Shown piece by piece: positions 18,736-27,521 of a DNA stretch of 64,000 nucleotides. Made by a program: the position numbers and the translations under genes. Numbering within the stretch: position 1 is the first letter of the stretch; every line of letters starts with the position of its first letter. This DNA comes from Pseudomonas sp. ZH-FAD (lineage in GTDB: Bacteria > Pseudomonadota > Gammaproteobacteria > Pseudomonadales > Pseudomonadaceae), in assembly GCF_002803095.1 (NCBI RefSeq), contig NZ_PGLR01000020.1, positions 1-64,000 on the forward strand, given 5' to 3'. The notes below the pieces were generated by a model. That model saw only the letters and a program-made list of their open reading frames with translations, made no database searches and was not told where the DNA came from.

Positions 18736-20169
18736 TCAGGACTGCGGCTGGGCCGGGATGATGCGGCCGGCATTCATCAGCACCAACGGATCGAACAGTC
18801 GCTTGATGCCGGCCAGCAGGCTCAGTTCGGTTTCGGTGATGCGCGCCAGATAGGCTTCCTGCTTGGCCCGGCCGATGCCGTGTTCGGCACTGATGCTGCC
18901 GTCGAAGCGGTCGACCTCGGCGAAGATGATCCCTTCCAGAAGCTGCAACAGGCAGGAGGCCTCCTCGGCGGCGAGATCGGTCGGCGGCAGTATGTTGAAG
19001 TGCAGGTTGCCGTCGCCGACATGCCCGTAGACCAGCACCGTGGCTTGCGGCGAGGTTTCTGCCACTGCTGCGCTGGCTTGTTCGACGAACTGCGCGATAT
19101 GCGAGATCGGCACCGACACGTCTGTGCGCAGGTGCTCGCCACGCATGCGCTGGCCTTCGACCATGGCCTCGCGAATCAACCAGAAACGCTGCGCCTGGGC
19201 CACGTTGGCAGCCATCGCGCCGTCGAGCAGCAGGCCGCTGTGCATGCCCTGCTCGAGAAAGCGCTCGAACAGTCCGTCGAGTTCCACCGGGCCGGAGGAG
19301 GACAATTCCAGCAACACATAGTAGGGGTAGCGAGCTGCCAAAGGATCGGTCAGTTGGCTGGCGGCCTCGAACGCCAGCTCCATGCCCAGGCGCGGGATCA
19401 ACTCAAATGCTGACAACAGGTCGCTGCATTCGCGCCGGGCGCGCCCATAGAGCTGCACGGCCGCCTCTACCGATGCCACGGCCAGCAGCGCAGTCAGGCT
19501 GCGCTGGGGACGTGGCAGAAGCTTCAGCACGGCGCCGGTGACGATGCCCAGGGTGCCTTCGCTGCCGATGAACAGCTGCTGTAGGCGATAGCCGCGGTTG
19601 TCTTTGCGCAGGGCCTTCAGGCCGTCCCAGATGCGCCCATCCGGCAATACCACCTCCAGGCCGAGTACCAGCTCGCGCATCATCCCGTAGCGCAGCACGT
19701 TGACCCCGCCTGCATTGGTGGCGATGTTGCCGCCTATCTGGCAACTGCCCTGTGCGCCCAAGGCGAGGGGAAAGTAACAGTCCTCAGCCTCGGCTGCGCG
19801 CTTGACCTCCTCGAGGATGCAGCCGGCGTCGACTGTCATGGTAAATCCGAGCGGGTCGAGTCGGCGGATACGCCTCAGGCGCTCCAGGCTGATGATCAGC
19901 TCGGGTCGATCCATGTCTGGCAAGGCGCCGCCCACCAACCCGGTATGGCCGCCTTGGGGGGCCATGGCGATACGTCGTTCGTGGCAGAACCGAACCACCG
20001 CGGCGACTTCCTCGGTGCTCCGCGGGCGTACCACTGCCAGCGGTGTGCCGAGGCGATCTCCGCCCCAGTCAGTGGTATAGCGTTCGAGGTCTTGGGGATC
20101 GTCGAGCACGTCCCGCTCACCGAGCAGGGCAGTCAGCTCGTTTATCACGTCCGCCTTGGATGCGTTCAT
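18736..20169 (-). CDS. FAD-linked oxidase, D-2-hydroxyacid dehydrogenase type
   Basis: The 477-residue protein is a VAO-type flavoenzyme. It has a PCMH FAD domain (VVRPRSTEEVAAVVRFCHER; PQGGHTGLVGGALP; GAQGSCQIGGNIATNAGGVNVLRYG; GSEGTLGIVTGAVLKLLPRP) and a C-terminal domain with GHVGDGNLHFN and SISAEHGIG, the metal and active-site motifs of the D-2-hydroxyglutarate / D-lactate dehydrogenase group. It would pass electrons from a D-2-hydroxyacid to the electron-transfer chain. It is the last gene of the fucD-TRAP operon, 82 bases after dctM, so it probably oxidises a 2-hydroxyacid product such as lactate or a deoxy-aldonate (inference). Confidence 0.85.
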   Translation of the reverse strand: MNASKADVINELTALLGERDVLDDPQDLERYTTDWGGDRLGTPLAVVRPRSTEEVAAVVRFCHERRIAMAPQGGHTGLVGGALPDMDRPELIISLERLRRIRRLDPLGFTMTVDAGCILEEVKRAAEAEDCYFPLALGAQGSCQIGGNIATNAGGVNVLRYGMMRELVLGLEVVLPDGRIWDGLKALRKDNRGYRLQQLFIGSEGTLGIVTGAVLKLLPRPQRSLTALLAVASVEAAVQLYGRARRECSDLLSAFELIPRLGMELAFEAASQLTDPLAARYPYYVLLELSSSGPVELDGLFERFLEQGMHSGLLLDGAMAANVAQAQRFWLIREAMVEGQRMRGEHLRTDVSVPISHIAQFVEQASAAVAETSPQATVLVYGHVGDGNLHFNILPPTDLAAEEASCLLQLLEGIIFAEVDRFDGSISAEHGIGRAKQEAYLARITETELSLLAGIKRLFDPLVLMNAGRIIPAQPQS

Positions 20170-20251
20170 GTCGGTGTCCTTATTCAGGGATCGGCTAGGG
20201 AAAACCGGGCGGGGGCGTTTCCCGCTCCAGACCCGGTATCGAATTGCAGCG

Positions 20252-21508
20252 TCAGCGGTACCAGAGCACCAGGCCGGGGAATGCCAGGAAAAGCACCAGC
20301 AGGCCGAGCAAAGTCAGGTAGAACGGCAGCAGGCTTTTGACCAGCGCCTCCATGCCTACCTTGCCCACGCCGCAGCCGACGTAGAGAACGGTGCCGACCG
20401 GCGGGGTGATCAGGCCAATGCCAAGGACGAAGGACATCAACACGCCGAAGTACACCGGGTCGATGCCGAGCTTGACCACGATCGGCGTCATCAGCGGCGC
20501 GAGGATGACCATCGCCGGGGTGAGGTCCATGAAGAAGCCAACCACCAGAAGGAACGCCGTGAGGATGCCAAGAATCACGAACTTGTTGTCGGACAGCGCG
20601 CCGAGTGTCTCCACCAGTTGCTGCGGGATCATGTTGGCAGTCAGTAGCCAGGCCAGCACGTTGGCGAAGGCCAGCAGCAGCATGACCACCCCGGTCAGCT
20701 TGCCGGTGGCGATGCACAGCTGGAAGAAGCGCTTGGCCGACAGGCTGCGATACACGAACATCGAAACGACGAGTGCATAGATCAGAGCGAACGCCGCGCT
20801 CTCAGTGGGCGTGAATACCCCGCTGAGGATGCCGCCGACGATGATCACCGGTAGCAGCAGGGCCAAGAACGCCCCACGCAGCGCCTTGACCAGTTCAAGC
20901 AGGTCGAAGGGCTGTGCCTTGCCGATCTTCTTCGACTGCACGAAGGTGGTGCAGGCCAGGCCCAGAGTGATAATGATGCCCGGCACTATGCCGGCCAGGA
21001 ACAGCTGAGAGATGGACGTATTGGTGACCACCCCGTAGAGGATCATCGGAATGGAGGGCGGGATGATGATCCCGACTACCGAGGCGGCGACTATGATGGC
21101 AGTGGCCAGGGGGGCTGGATAATGATGGCGCTTCATCGGGTCGATCATCATGCTACCGACCGCCGAGGCGTCGGCGACTGCCGACCCGCTGATGCCACCG
21201 AAGAACATCGACGTCAGTACGGCGATCTGGCCCAGGCCGCCGGCGATGAAGCCGACCAGGGCGCTGGCCAGGCGAACCAGGCGTTTGGCGATACCGCCTT
21301 CACTCATCACCTCGCCGACCAGAATGAACAGCGGGATGGCCAGCAGTGGAAAGGAGTCCAGGCCATTGACCGCCTCGGAGACGATCGGCGTCAGCGAGTA
21401 GTCGGCGTAGAAGAAGATGAACAGGCTGATGGCGGCCAGGCCGAAGGAGATCGGCATGCCGACGATGATGGCGGCGAACAGGCCGATCAGGATACTCCAG
21501 AGAATCAT
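20252..21508 (-). CDS. dctM: TRAP transporter large permease, DctM type
   Basis: The 418-residue inner-membrane protein has about twelve hydrophobic segments and the DctM pattern (GMPISFGLAAISLFIFF near the start; GGISGSAVADASAVGSMMIDPM, a conserved substrate/Na+ loop; PPSIPMILYG; FMDLTPAMVILAPLMTPI; LITPPVGTVLYVGC). It forms the sodium-driven translocation channel together with DctQ. Start ATG 21508 overlaps the end of dctQ by four bases. The symbol denotes family only; the substrate is inferred to be a sugar acid from the neighbouring dehydratases. Confidence 0.92.
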   Translation of the reverse strand: MILWSILIGLFAAIIVGMPISFGLAAISLFIFFYADYSLTPIVSEAVNGLDSFPLLAIPLFILVGEVMSEGGIAKRLVRLASALVGFIAGGLGQIAVLTSMFFGGISGSAVADASAVGSMMIDPMKRHHYPAPLATAIIVAASVVGIIIPPSIPMILYGVVTNTSISQLFLAGIVPGIIITLGLACTTFVQSKKIGKAQPFDLLELVKALRGAFLALLLPVIIVGGILSGVFTPTESAAFALIYALVVSMFVYRSLSAKRFFQLCIATGKLTGVVMLLLAFANVLAWLLTANMIPQQLVETLGALSDNKFVILGILTAFLLVVGFFMDLTPAMVILAPLMTPIVVKLGIDPVYFGVLMSFVLGIGLITPPVGTVLYVGCGVGKVGMEALVKSLLPFYLTLLGLLVLFLAFPGLVLWYR

Positions 21509-21996
21509 GTCGGGCTCCGCGCGAACAGGTTGAAGAGGGCGATACTGTTGGCGATCAAGGTCAGCACCGCCATCACAGGCATGGCGCTGAACAGCAACGT
21601 CTTGGGGATCTGCAGCAGCGGCGTGACGCTGATGAAACCGGTCATGATGTCGCGGAAGCCAATCAGGATGCAGATGCACACGACATAGATCACCCCGATC
21701 GAGAGCAGGCCAAAGACCTTGCGAACGGGACTGCTGACCAGGTTCTTGAAGTAGCTCACCGAGACGTGCTCGTTGTTGAGGCTGGCCAGGCCAGCGCCCA
21801 GTAGCACCAGCCAGATGAACAGGATGCGCGATATCTCCTCGGCCCAGACGAACGAGTAGTTCAGGGCGAAGCGGCCGAAGACGTTGGCCGCCACGCAGAA
21901 AACGACCCCCAGCACCAGCAGGCCGATGGCGATTTCCAGCGTCGAGCGCAGCAGTTGCATGGACGCCTGGAATGGGTTTGCAGAATTGACCTTCAT
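21505..21996 (-). CDS. dctQ: TRAP transporter small permease, DctQ type
   Basis: The 163-residue protein has four hydrophobic segments with the family motif around FVWAEEISRILFIWLVLLGAG. It pairs with DctM. It lies 87 bases after the binding-protein gene and overlaps dctM (ATGA), as expected for a DctPQM unit. Confidence 0.9.
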   Translation of the reverse strand: MKVNSANPFQASMQLLRSTLEIAIGLLVLGVVFCVAANVFGRFALNYSFVWAEEISRILFIWLVLLGAGLASLNNEHVSVSYFKNLVSSPVRKVFGLLSIGVIYVVCICILIGFRDIMTGFISVTPLLQIPKTLLFSAMPVMAVLTLIANSIALFNLFARSPT

Positions 21997-22083
21997 ATTG
22001 TCTCCACGCTACGAGTCTGTCCCGCGAAAGCGGGCGCGGAGGGGCCGCCGGGCGCCACCGTCCGCGCTTGCCGGGTCAGAGGA

Positions 22084-23133
22084 TCAGGACTCTTTCAGGA
22101 TGGAGGCCAGCAGCTCGGCGCCGATCTGTTCCTTCCACTTGTCGTAGACCGGCTGTAGCTTGGTCTGGAAGACCTTCACCTGCTCGGGCGTCAGCTCGCT
22201 GATGTTCATACCGGCGGCCTTCAGCTCAGCCTTTAGTTGACTATTCAGCGAGCGGCTGACCTGGCGTTGGTAGATCGCCATATCGTGCGCGGCTTCTACG
22301 ATCAGTTGCTGGTAGTCGGCTGGCAGCTTGTTCCAGAAACGTTCGGACACCAGGGTGATGAAGGGGGTGTAGACGTGATTGGTTTCGACGGCGTAGGGCT
22401 GCACTTCGTTGAAGCGCGATGCCGAGATGGTGATCCAGGGGTTCTCCTGGCCGTCAACCACGCCCTGTTCTAGCGCGGTGAACAGCTCGGCGAAGGACAT
22501 GGGCGTTGGGTTCGCCCCCAGGGTTCGCCAGATGTCGATGTGGATAGGATTCTGCATGGTGCGGATCTTCAGGCCGGCCAGGTCGTCGGGCGACTGCACG
22601 GCCTTGTTCTTGTTGGTCAGCTGGCGATAGCCGTTTTCCGCCCAGCCGATAGCGACGAAGCCCTTGCCTGAGGCGTTGGCGAGGATCTTCTGACCGATTT
22701 CACCGTCCAGTACTCGGTCAGCCACTTCGGTGTTTGGGAAAAGGAACGGCAGGTCGAAGACTGCGAACTCCGGGAGCATGCCGACCAATGGCGAGGTGGA
22801 GGGCGCGGTCATCTCCAGGGTACCTGCCTGCAATGAGCTGACCGCCTGCAGGTCGTCGCCAAGCTGGGCACTGTGGAACAGCTTGACCTGGATATGCCCG
22901 CCGCTGCGCTCTTCGACGATCTTCTTGAAGTATTCCAGGCCACGATACTGTGCGCCGGCCTGGGTAGTACCGATGCTGAACTTAAGCTCGAAGTCGCCCT
23001 GGTCAGCGACGACCGCGCCATTCACTTCTGGTATGGGGGGAAATGGCGGGGCAGCGGTCGCCTGAGCGCTGGTCAGGCCTATGACCAGGCCGGCGATGAG
23101 AGAAGTGAGCGATTTTCTTGTAGTTGTTTTCAT
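22084..23133 (-). CDS. dctP: TRAP transporter solute-binding protein, DctP family
   Basis: The 349-residue periplasmic protein has a signal peptide (MKTTTRKSLTSLIAGLVIG...ATAAPP). It shows DctP motifs: GLEYFKKIVEERSGGHIQVKLFHSAQLGDD, the loop GLKIRTMQNP whose Arg salt-bridges a carboxylate ligand, and ALEQGVVDGQENPW. An acid ligand is therefore likely. Residues 29-48 between signal and core are unusually Pro-rich and acidic (PPFPPIPEVNGAVVADQGD). It lies 136 bases downstream of fucD in the same direction. Confidence 0.92.
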   Translation of the reverse strand: MKTTTRKSLTSLIAGLVIGLTSAQATAAPPFPPIPEVNGAVVADQGDFELKFSIGTTQAGAQYRGLEYFKKIVEERSGGHIQVKLFHSAQLGDDLQAVSSLQAGTLEMTAPSTSPLVGMLPEFAVFDLPFLFPNTEVADRVLDGEIGQKILANASGKGFVAIGWAENGYRQLTNKNKAVQSPDDLAGLKIRTMQNPIHIDIWRTLGANPTPMSFAELFTALEQGVVDGQENPWITISASRFNEVQPYAVETNHVYTPFITLVSERFWNKLPADYQQLIVEAAHDMAIYQRQVSRSLNSQLKAELKAAGMNISELTPEQVKVFQTKLQPVYDKWKEQIGAELLASILKES

Positions 23134-23269
23134 GATGACACTCCGATCTTGTTTGTTTTGGTACTTCTGGGTGTGACGTCGGGCCTGCGGGCCAAACCCG
23201 AGGGCTCAGCCTGAGCGGCACAGGTTTGCCGTACGTGGGATATGCATGGCTTCTGAAGGGCTCAGTGGT

Positions 23270-24574
23270 TCACTCGGCCTGCCAGGCCGCCCCGCTGGGG
23301 TAAAGGTGGCGGGCGAGCGACTCGGGATGCATGCTGATGCTGTAACCCGGTGCTGTGGGCACCTGGTAGCGGCCGCGATGGACCCGTACCGGATCGAGAA
23401 AGTGTTCGTGCAGGTGGTCGACGTATTCCAGTACACGCCTCTCAAGGGACGCGGAAACGGCGATATAGTCGAACAGCGCAATATGCTGCACGTACTCGCA
23501 GAGGCCGACACCGCCAGCATGGGGGCAGACCGGCACGTCGTACTTGGCTGCCAGTAGTAGCACCAGAATGACTTCATTGAGGCCACCGAGGCGCGCGGCA
23601 TCGAGCTGGCAGTAGTCGATGGCGCCGGCCTGCAGCAGCTGCTTGAACATGATCCGGTTGTGGCAGTGCTCGCCGGTGGCCACGCCGATTGGGCCGATGC
23701 GCCGGCGAATTTCGGCGTGGCCAAGGATGTCGTCCGGGCTGGTGGGTTCCTCGATCCATAGCGGATCGAACTGGGCGAGCTGGCGCATGTTGGCCACCGC
23801 CTCGTCGACATCCCACATCTGGTTGGCATCCATCATCAGCGCGCGCTCCCAGCCGATTTCCTCGCGCAGGATACTGGCGCGGCGTATGTCTTCTTGCAGG
23901 TCGCCGCCAACCTTCTGCTTGAAGTGGGTCCAGCCCTCGGCCAGCGCCTCGCGTGCCAGGCGGCGGATCTTGTCGTCTGAGTAACCGAGCCAGCCGGCCG
24001 AGGTGGTGTAGCCAGGGTAGCCCTGCTCGAGCATTTCTTCCTCGCGCTTGGCCTTGCCAGCGGCCTTGCGCTTGAGCATCGCCAGGGCTTCCTGCGGGGT
24101 CAGGACATCGCTGACGAAGCGGAAGTCCAGACAGCTCACCAATTGCTCCGGCGACATATCGCACAGCAGCTTCCACACCGGCTTGCCCTCGACCTTGGCC
24201 CACAGATCCCAGAGCGCGTTGACGATGGCGGCCGTGGCCAGGTGAATCGCTCCCTTGTCCGGGCCGATCCAGCGCAGCTGGCTATCGCCGCTGGTGATGT
24301 GGCGCCAGAAGCCGCCCATGTCGGCGCTGATCGAGGCCAGGCTGCGGCCCTCGATCAGCGGAGCCAGGGATTTCACCGCGGCTACGCAGATTTCGTTGCC
24401 GCGACCGATGGTGAATGTCAGGCCATGACCTTGCAGGGCAGAGGCGGCATCCGTGTGCAGGGTCACGTAGGTAGCGGAGTAGTCGGGCGCGGCGTTCATC
24501 GCATCCGAGCCGTCGAGCTCGCGGGAGGTCGGGAAGCGGATGTCCTGCACGTCGACGCGGGTGATAGTCGGCAT
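23270..24574 (-). CDS. fucD: L-fuconate dehydratase (enolase superfamily)
   Basis: The 434-residue enzyme matches the FucD group closely from its start (DVRFPTSRELDGSDAMN-type opening, here VQDIRFPTSRELDGSDAMN; HGLTFTIGRGNEI). Enolase-superfamily residues are visible: the KxK-type base in HFKQKVGGD, metal ligands in MMDANQMWD, WIEEPTSPDD and ATGEHCHN, and the opposite-face His in PHAGGVGLCEY. It dehydrates L-fuconate to 2-keto-3-deoxy-L-fuconate; characterised members also act on D-arabinonate and related acids. Start ATG 24574; an upstream extension of 52 codons has no family resemblance. It heads the fucD-dctPQM-flavoprotein operon. No fuconate-specific keto-deoxy dehydrogenase is in the window. 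Confidence 0.92.
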   Translation of the reverse strand: MPTITRVDVQDIRFPTSRELDGSDAMNAAPDYSATYVTLHTDAASALQGHGLTFTIGRGNEICVAAVKSLAPLIEGRSLASISADMGGFWRHITSGDSQLRWIGPDKGAIHLATAAIVNALWDLWAKVEGKPVWKLLCDMSPEQLVSCLDFRFVSDVLTPQEALAMLKRKAAGKAKREEEMLEQGYPGYTTSAGWLGYSDDKIRRLAREALAEGWTHFKQKVGGDLQEDIRRASILREEIGWERALMMDANQMWDVDEAVANMRQLAQFDPLWIEEPTSPDDILGHAEIRRRIGPIGVATGEHCHNRIMFKQLLQAGAIDYCQLDAARLGGLNEVILVLLLAAKYDVPVCPHAGGVGLCEYVQHIALFDYIAVSASLERRVLEYVDHLHEHFLDPVRVHRGRYQVPTAPGYSISMHPESLARHLYPSGAAWQAE

Positions 24575-24757
24575 AGGGCGAGTTACCTGCCAGTGTCTGG
24601 CGTTGTTGTTATGGTTCTCACCGGGCCCTGGTCCCGCGCGTGGAGCGCGGTTCTGGCCCGCGGATCGGGATATGCCGGGCGCACGGCCATGCAGATGCTG
24701 CGCGGTCGCCCGGCAGGCAGCAGAAATCAAGTTAGGGTAGGTGTCGCGGGGCGTCTA

Positions 24758-24793
24758 ATGAGGCTTGCTCATCGCGCAATAACAGTAGGTTAT
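24758..24793. promoter_or_regulatory. Paired LysR-type boxes upstream of fucD
   Basis: Two perfect inverted repeats, ATGAG-N5-CTCAT (24758-24772) and ATAAC-N5-GTTAT (24779-24793), each fit T-N11-A and have centres 21 bases apart (two helical turns). They sit between the LysR gene and fucD, the usual position of recognition and activation sites of a LysR protein. Confidence 0.7.
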
Positions 24794-24830
24794 CTGCGCC
24801 CGGCCGCGCGTTTCGTGCTGCCGGCGCGTG

Positions 24831-25772
24831 CTAGTCCTGCGTGCGTCCGGCGAGAAGGATATCGATGAGTTCCTGGGCATTGCCCGAGGGTGTCTCGTGC
24901 TTGCGCGTGAGGATGCCGAAGCTCAGCGGCTGGGTGATAAGCGGCGTTGACAAGACGCAGAGGCGGCCCTGTTCGACCTGCTGCCGGGCGACGGCCTCTG
25001 GCAGCAGGGCCAGGGTCTGGCTGTGCTGCAGCAGATGCTGGGTGGTTTGCACCGAAGTGGTCTCGATGATGTTGTTCGGCGGCGTGATCTGCAGTTGGCT
25101 GAGGACTTGTTCGAGCATCTGCCGCATGGGCGTGTCCAGCGGGTACAGCACCCAGGGCCATTGGGTCAGCTCGGCCGCCGGGATGTCGCGCCTTTCGCTC
25201 AGTGGATGAGTGCGGTTGGCCACCAGCCAGAACGGCTCTTCGGCCAGCGGCTGAAAGTCGAAGCGATGTTGTTGGCGCACCTGGGTGAAGCGCCCGACCA
25301 CCAGATCCAGTTGCTTGTGCTCGAGCATGTGCAGCAGGTGGTCGCTGGTCTGCTCGACCAGCTCAATCACCAGCAGTGGTCGCCGGCGCTTGATCTCGGC
25401 CAGCGCCTCAGGTAGCGCCGCAGCGGTGGCTGCGAAGATCGCGCCGATCTTGACGTAGCCATGGCCGCCTTTGCGCAAGGTATCGAGCTGGTGAGTGAAA
25501 CGCTGGGCGTCGTTCAGGGTGAGCTCGGCGTACTGGATCACCACAAGGCCCAGTTCGCTGGGTTGCAACTCCCGGGGCAGGCGCTCGAACAGCGGGAAGC
25601 CGAACAACTCCTCGATGTCTCGCAGCATCTTGCTCACGGCAGGTTGACTGAGGCCCATCTGTTCGGCGGTGGCATGCATGTTGGCAGTGCGCGCGAGTGT
25701 CGCGATCAGCGACAGATGGCGGAATTTTAGCCAATTCTTCAGGGCCGGCAGATTGCTGGAATCGCCGCTCAT
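24831..25772 (-). CDS. LysR family transcriptional regulator of the sugar-acid genes
   Basis: The 313-residue protein has the LysR winged helix (FRHLSLIATLARTANMHATAEQMGLSQPAVSKMLRDIEELFGFPLFERLPR) and a type-2 periplasmic-binding effector domain (VKIGAIFAATAAALPEAL; LDLVVGRFT). The LKFRHL opening is typical of the GbpR-like branch that senses sugars or sugar acids. It is divergent from xylX and upstream of the fucD operon, with paired T-N11-A boxes on both sides, so it probably activates both units. It appears to be transcribed from its own promoter within 25773-25993. Confidence 0.88.
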   Translation of the reverse strand: MSGDSSNLPALKNWLKFRHLSLIATLARTANMHATAEQMGLSQPAVSKMLRDIEELFGFPLFERLPRELQPSELGLVVIQYAELTLNDAQRFTHQLDTLRKGGHGYVKIGAIFAATAAALPEALAEIKRRRPLLVIELVEQTSDHLLHMLEHKQLDLVVGRFTQVRQQHRFDFQPLAEEPFWLVANRTHPLSERRDIPAAELTQWPWVLYPLDTPMRQMLEQVLSQLQITPPNNIIETTSVQTTQHLLQHSQTLALLPEAVARQQVEQGRLCVLSTPLITQPLSFGILTRKHETPSGNAQELIDILLAGRTQD

Positions 25773-25797
25773 GGTCGGCAGGCCGGCGAGTGGAGTG

Positions 25798-25833
25798 ATA
25801 ACGAAGTCATATCGGCCCTTGAGGAAATGTCAT
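25798..25833. promoter_or_regulatory. Paired LysR-type boxes in the lysR-xylX gap
   Basis: ATAAC-N5-CATAT (25798-25812) and TTGAG-N5-GTCAT (25819-25833) are imperfect versions of the two fucD boxes, in mirrored order so that the ATGAG-like box faces xylX. Centre spacing is again 21 bases. The weaker arms make this a lower-confidence site, but the shared geometry supports it. Confidence 0.5.
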
Positions 25834-25993
25834 TAGAAGCCCGAGGTGCAGAGTGCCTAAAGTCGCATCCGTCGCGCCGCCGTACAAGTCTGCTGTGCCT
25901 TATCGCGCGCGGCAGCAGGTCCGGCTCCCGGTCAATTGGTTCCGGGGCTGCCGAAGGCGGCATTCGCATTCTCCCACCACGGTAAAGACGCCA

Positions 25994-27175
25994 ATGCCCA
26001 GTCAGCTGCTGCTTACTCCTGAAAATACACTTCCCGTAGATGGCTTGCGGGGCACCCTGATCGGCCGTGCCTGGATTCCCGGTGAGGTCGCGGGCCCGTC
26101 TCCGGTGCTGCTACGCGAGGGTGGAGTGTACGACCTGACGGGGTTGGCGCCGACCCTCAGCGGTCTTCTGGAACTGCCCGAACTGCTGGCCAGCTTGCGC
26201 GAATCTTCGGGCCGGCGCATCGCCAGCGTTGCCGAACTGCTGGCCAACAGCGGTAGCCTGCGTAACCCGGCGCTGCCGAGTCTGCTGGCGCCGGCAGATC
26301 TGCAGGTGATCAAGGCAGCGGGGGTGACCTTCGCTGCCAGCATGCTTGAGCGGGTGATCGAGGAGCGCGCTGGCGGTGATCCACAGAGTGCCGAGGAGAT
26401 TCGCAGCAAGGTGCGCGGGGTGATCGGGGACAACCTGGCCAGTGTCCAGCCGGGCTCCAAGAGCGCGCAGCGGCTCAAGGCGCTACTGATCGAGCAGGGC
26501 CTGTGGTCGCAGTACCTGGAGGTGGGTATCGGCCCGGACGCCGAGATATTCACCAAGGCGCCGGTCCTGGCGGCAGTTGGTAGCGGCAGCGAGATTGGTA
26601 TTCATCCCGGCTCGGCCTGGAACAATCCGGAGCCGGAGGTGGTGCTTGCGGTCAACAGCCGTGGCACGGTTCTCGGTGCGACCCTGGGCAACGACGTCAA
26701 CCTGCGCGACTTCGAGGGACGCAGCGCTCTGCTGCTGAGCAAGGCCAAGGACAACAATGGCTCGTGCGCGATTGGCCCGTTCATTCGCCTGTTCGACGAT
26801 AGCTTCAGCCTTGATGACGTGCGCCAGTGCGTGGTCGAGTTGCGGGTCGAGGGTGAAGACGGCTTCGTTCTTGACGGCAGTAGCTCCATGGCGCAGATCA
26901 GTCGTGACCCATTGGATCTAGTGGCGCAGACGCTGAACCGTAACCATCAATACCCGGACGGTTTCCTGTTGTTCCTGGGCACCCTTTTTGCCCCCACCGA
27001 GGATCGCGATCAGCCGGGTGGTGGCTTCACCCACAAGCTGCATGACCGGGTCAGTATCGGCAGCGCCAAGCTGGGCGTGCTGCACAATAGGGTCGGTCGC
27101 AGCGATGAGGTGGCGCCCTGGACCTTCGGCCTGCGCGATCTGATCAATAACCTCGGCGCGCGTCGCCTGCTCTAG
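25994..27175 (+). CDS. xylX: FAH-family 2-keto-3-deoxy-pentonate dehydratase (XylX type)
   Basis: The 393-residue protein is of the fumarylacetoacetate-hydrolase fold and resembles Caulobacter XylX along its length (AGVTFAASMLERVIEERAGGD; GLWSQYLEVGIGPDAEIFTKAPVL; WNNPEPEVVL; GNDVNLRDFEGRSALLLSKAKDNN; HQYPDGFLLFLGTLFAPTEDRD). The WNNPEPE glutamates are metal ligands of the fold. It converts 2-keto-3-deoxy-D-xylonate or L-arabonate to alpha-ketoglutarate semialdehyde, the step between the dehydratase at 16545 and the aldehyde dehydrogenase at 27522. Start ATG 25994 was chosen because 47 upstream codons are Arg/Pro-rich and unlike the family. Confidence 0.85.
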   Translation: MPSQLLLTPENTLPVDGLRGTLIGRAWIPGEVAGPSPVLLREGGVYDLTGLAPTLSGLLELPELLASLRESSGRRIASVAELLANSGSLRNPALPSLLAPADLQVIKAAGVTFAASMLERVIEERAGGDPQSAEEIRSKVRGVIGDNLASVQPGSKSAQRLKALLIEQGLWSQYLEVGIGPDAEIFTKAPVLAAVGSGSEIGIHPGSAWNNPEPEVVLAVNSRGTVLGATLGNDVNLRDFEGRSALLLSKAKDNNGSCAIGPFIRLFDDSFSLDDVRQCVVELRVEGEDGFVLDGSSSMAQISRDPLDLVAQTLNRNHQYPDGFLLFLGTLFAPTEDRDQPGGGFTHKLHDRVSIGSAKLGVLHNRVGRSDEVAPWTFGLRDLINNLGARRLL

Positions 27176-27521
27176 GAAAGTCATCGCGCAATCAGACGCT
27201 TTCATTAGGCAGCATCACCGGGTTTTAGAGTGGCCTACACCGTTTCGCCGCAGATCCGCAAACCACAGGTCAAGGCAAGCTCACCGACACCATGCAGATG
27301 CTCCAGTGTGGTTTGGCTTGCGGTCGCCCTACAACAGGCTGTCGGGTCGACATTCCGCTCGGCAGATTGCGGATTGCGCCCTCACAAAGGGACGAATATC
27401 GAAGTTATCACTTATCATACGTCTGACAACTGCAGTAGAGTTGTCACCCCCTCGACCCAAAAAGTCGAGCCTCATTCATTGTCCGGGGCGGTGTTGCCGC
27501 CCCTCCTGACAGGAGAACGCC
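27176..27521. other. Intergenic region before the aldehyde dehydrogenase
   Basis: These 346 bases hold no intact gene. GACAACT (27425-27431) and AGTTGTC (27439-27445) form a 7-bp inverted repeat, and the overlapping CGTCTGACAA recalls FadR-type GntR operators (GT-N3-AC). A stretch near 27231-27300 reads like coding sequence with a frame break but I cannot name it. A separate regulated promoter for the downstream gene is likely. Confidence 0.4.

Noticed and set aside
27231..27305. Possible fragment of a coding gene (VAYTVSPQIRKPQVK... then a frame break)
   Set aside because: Looks like coding sequence but I cannot assign a family, and no start or larger domain is visible, so it is only mentioned in the intergenic entry.
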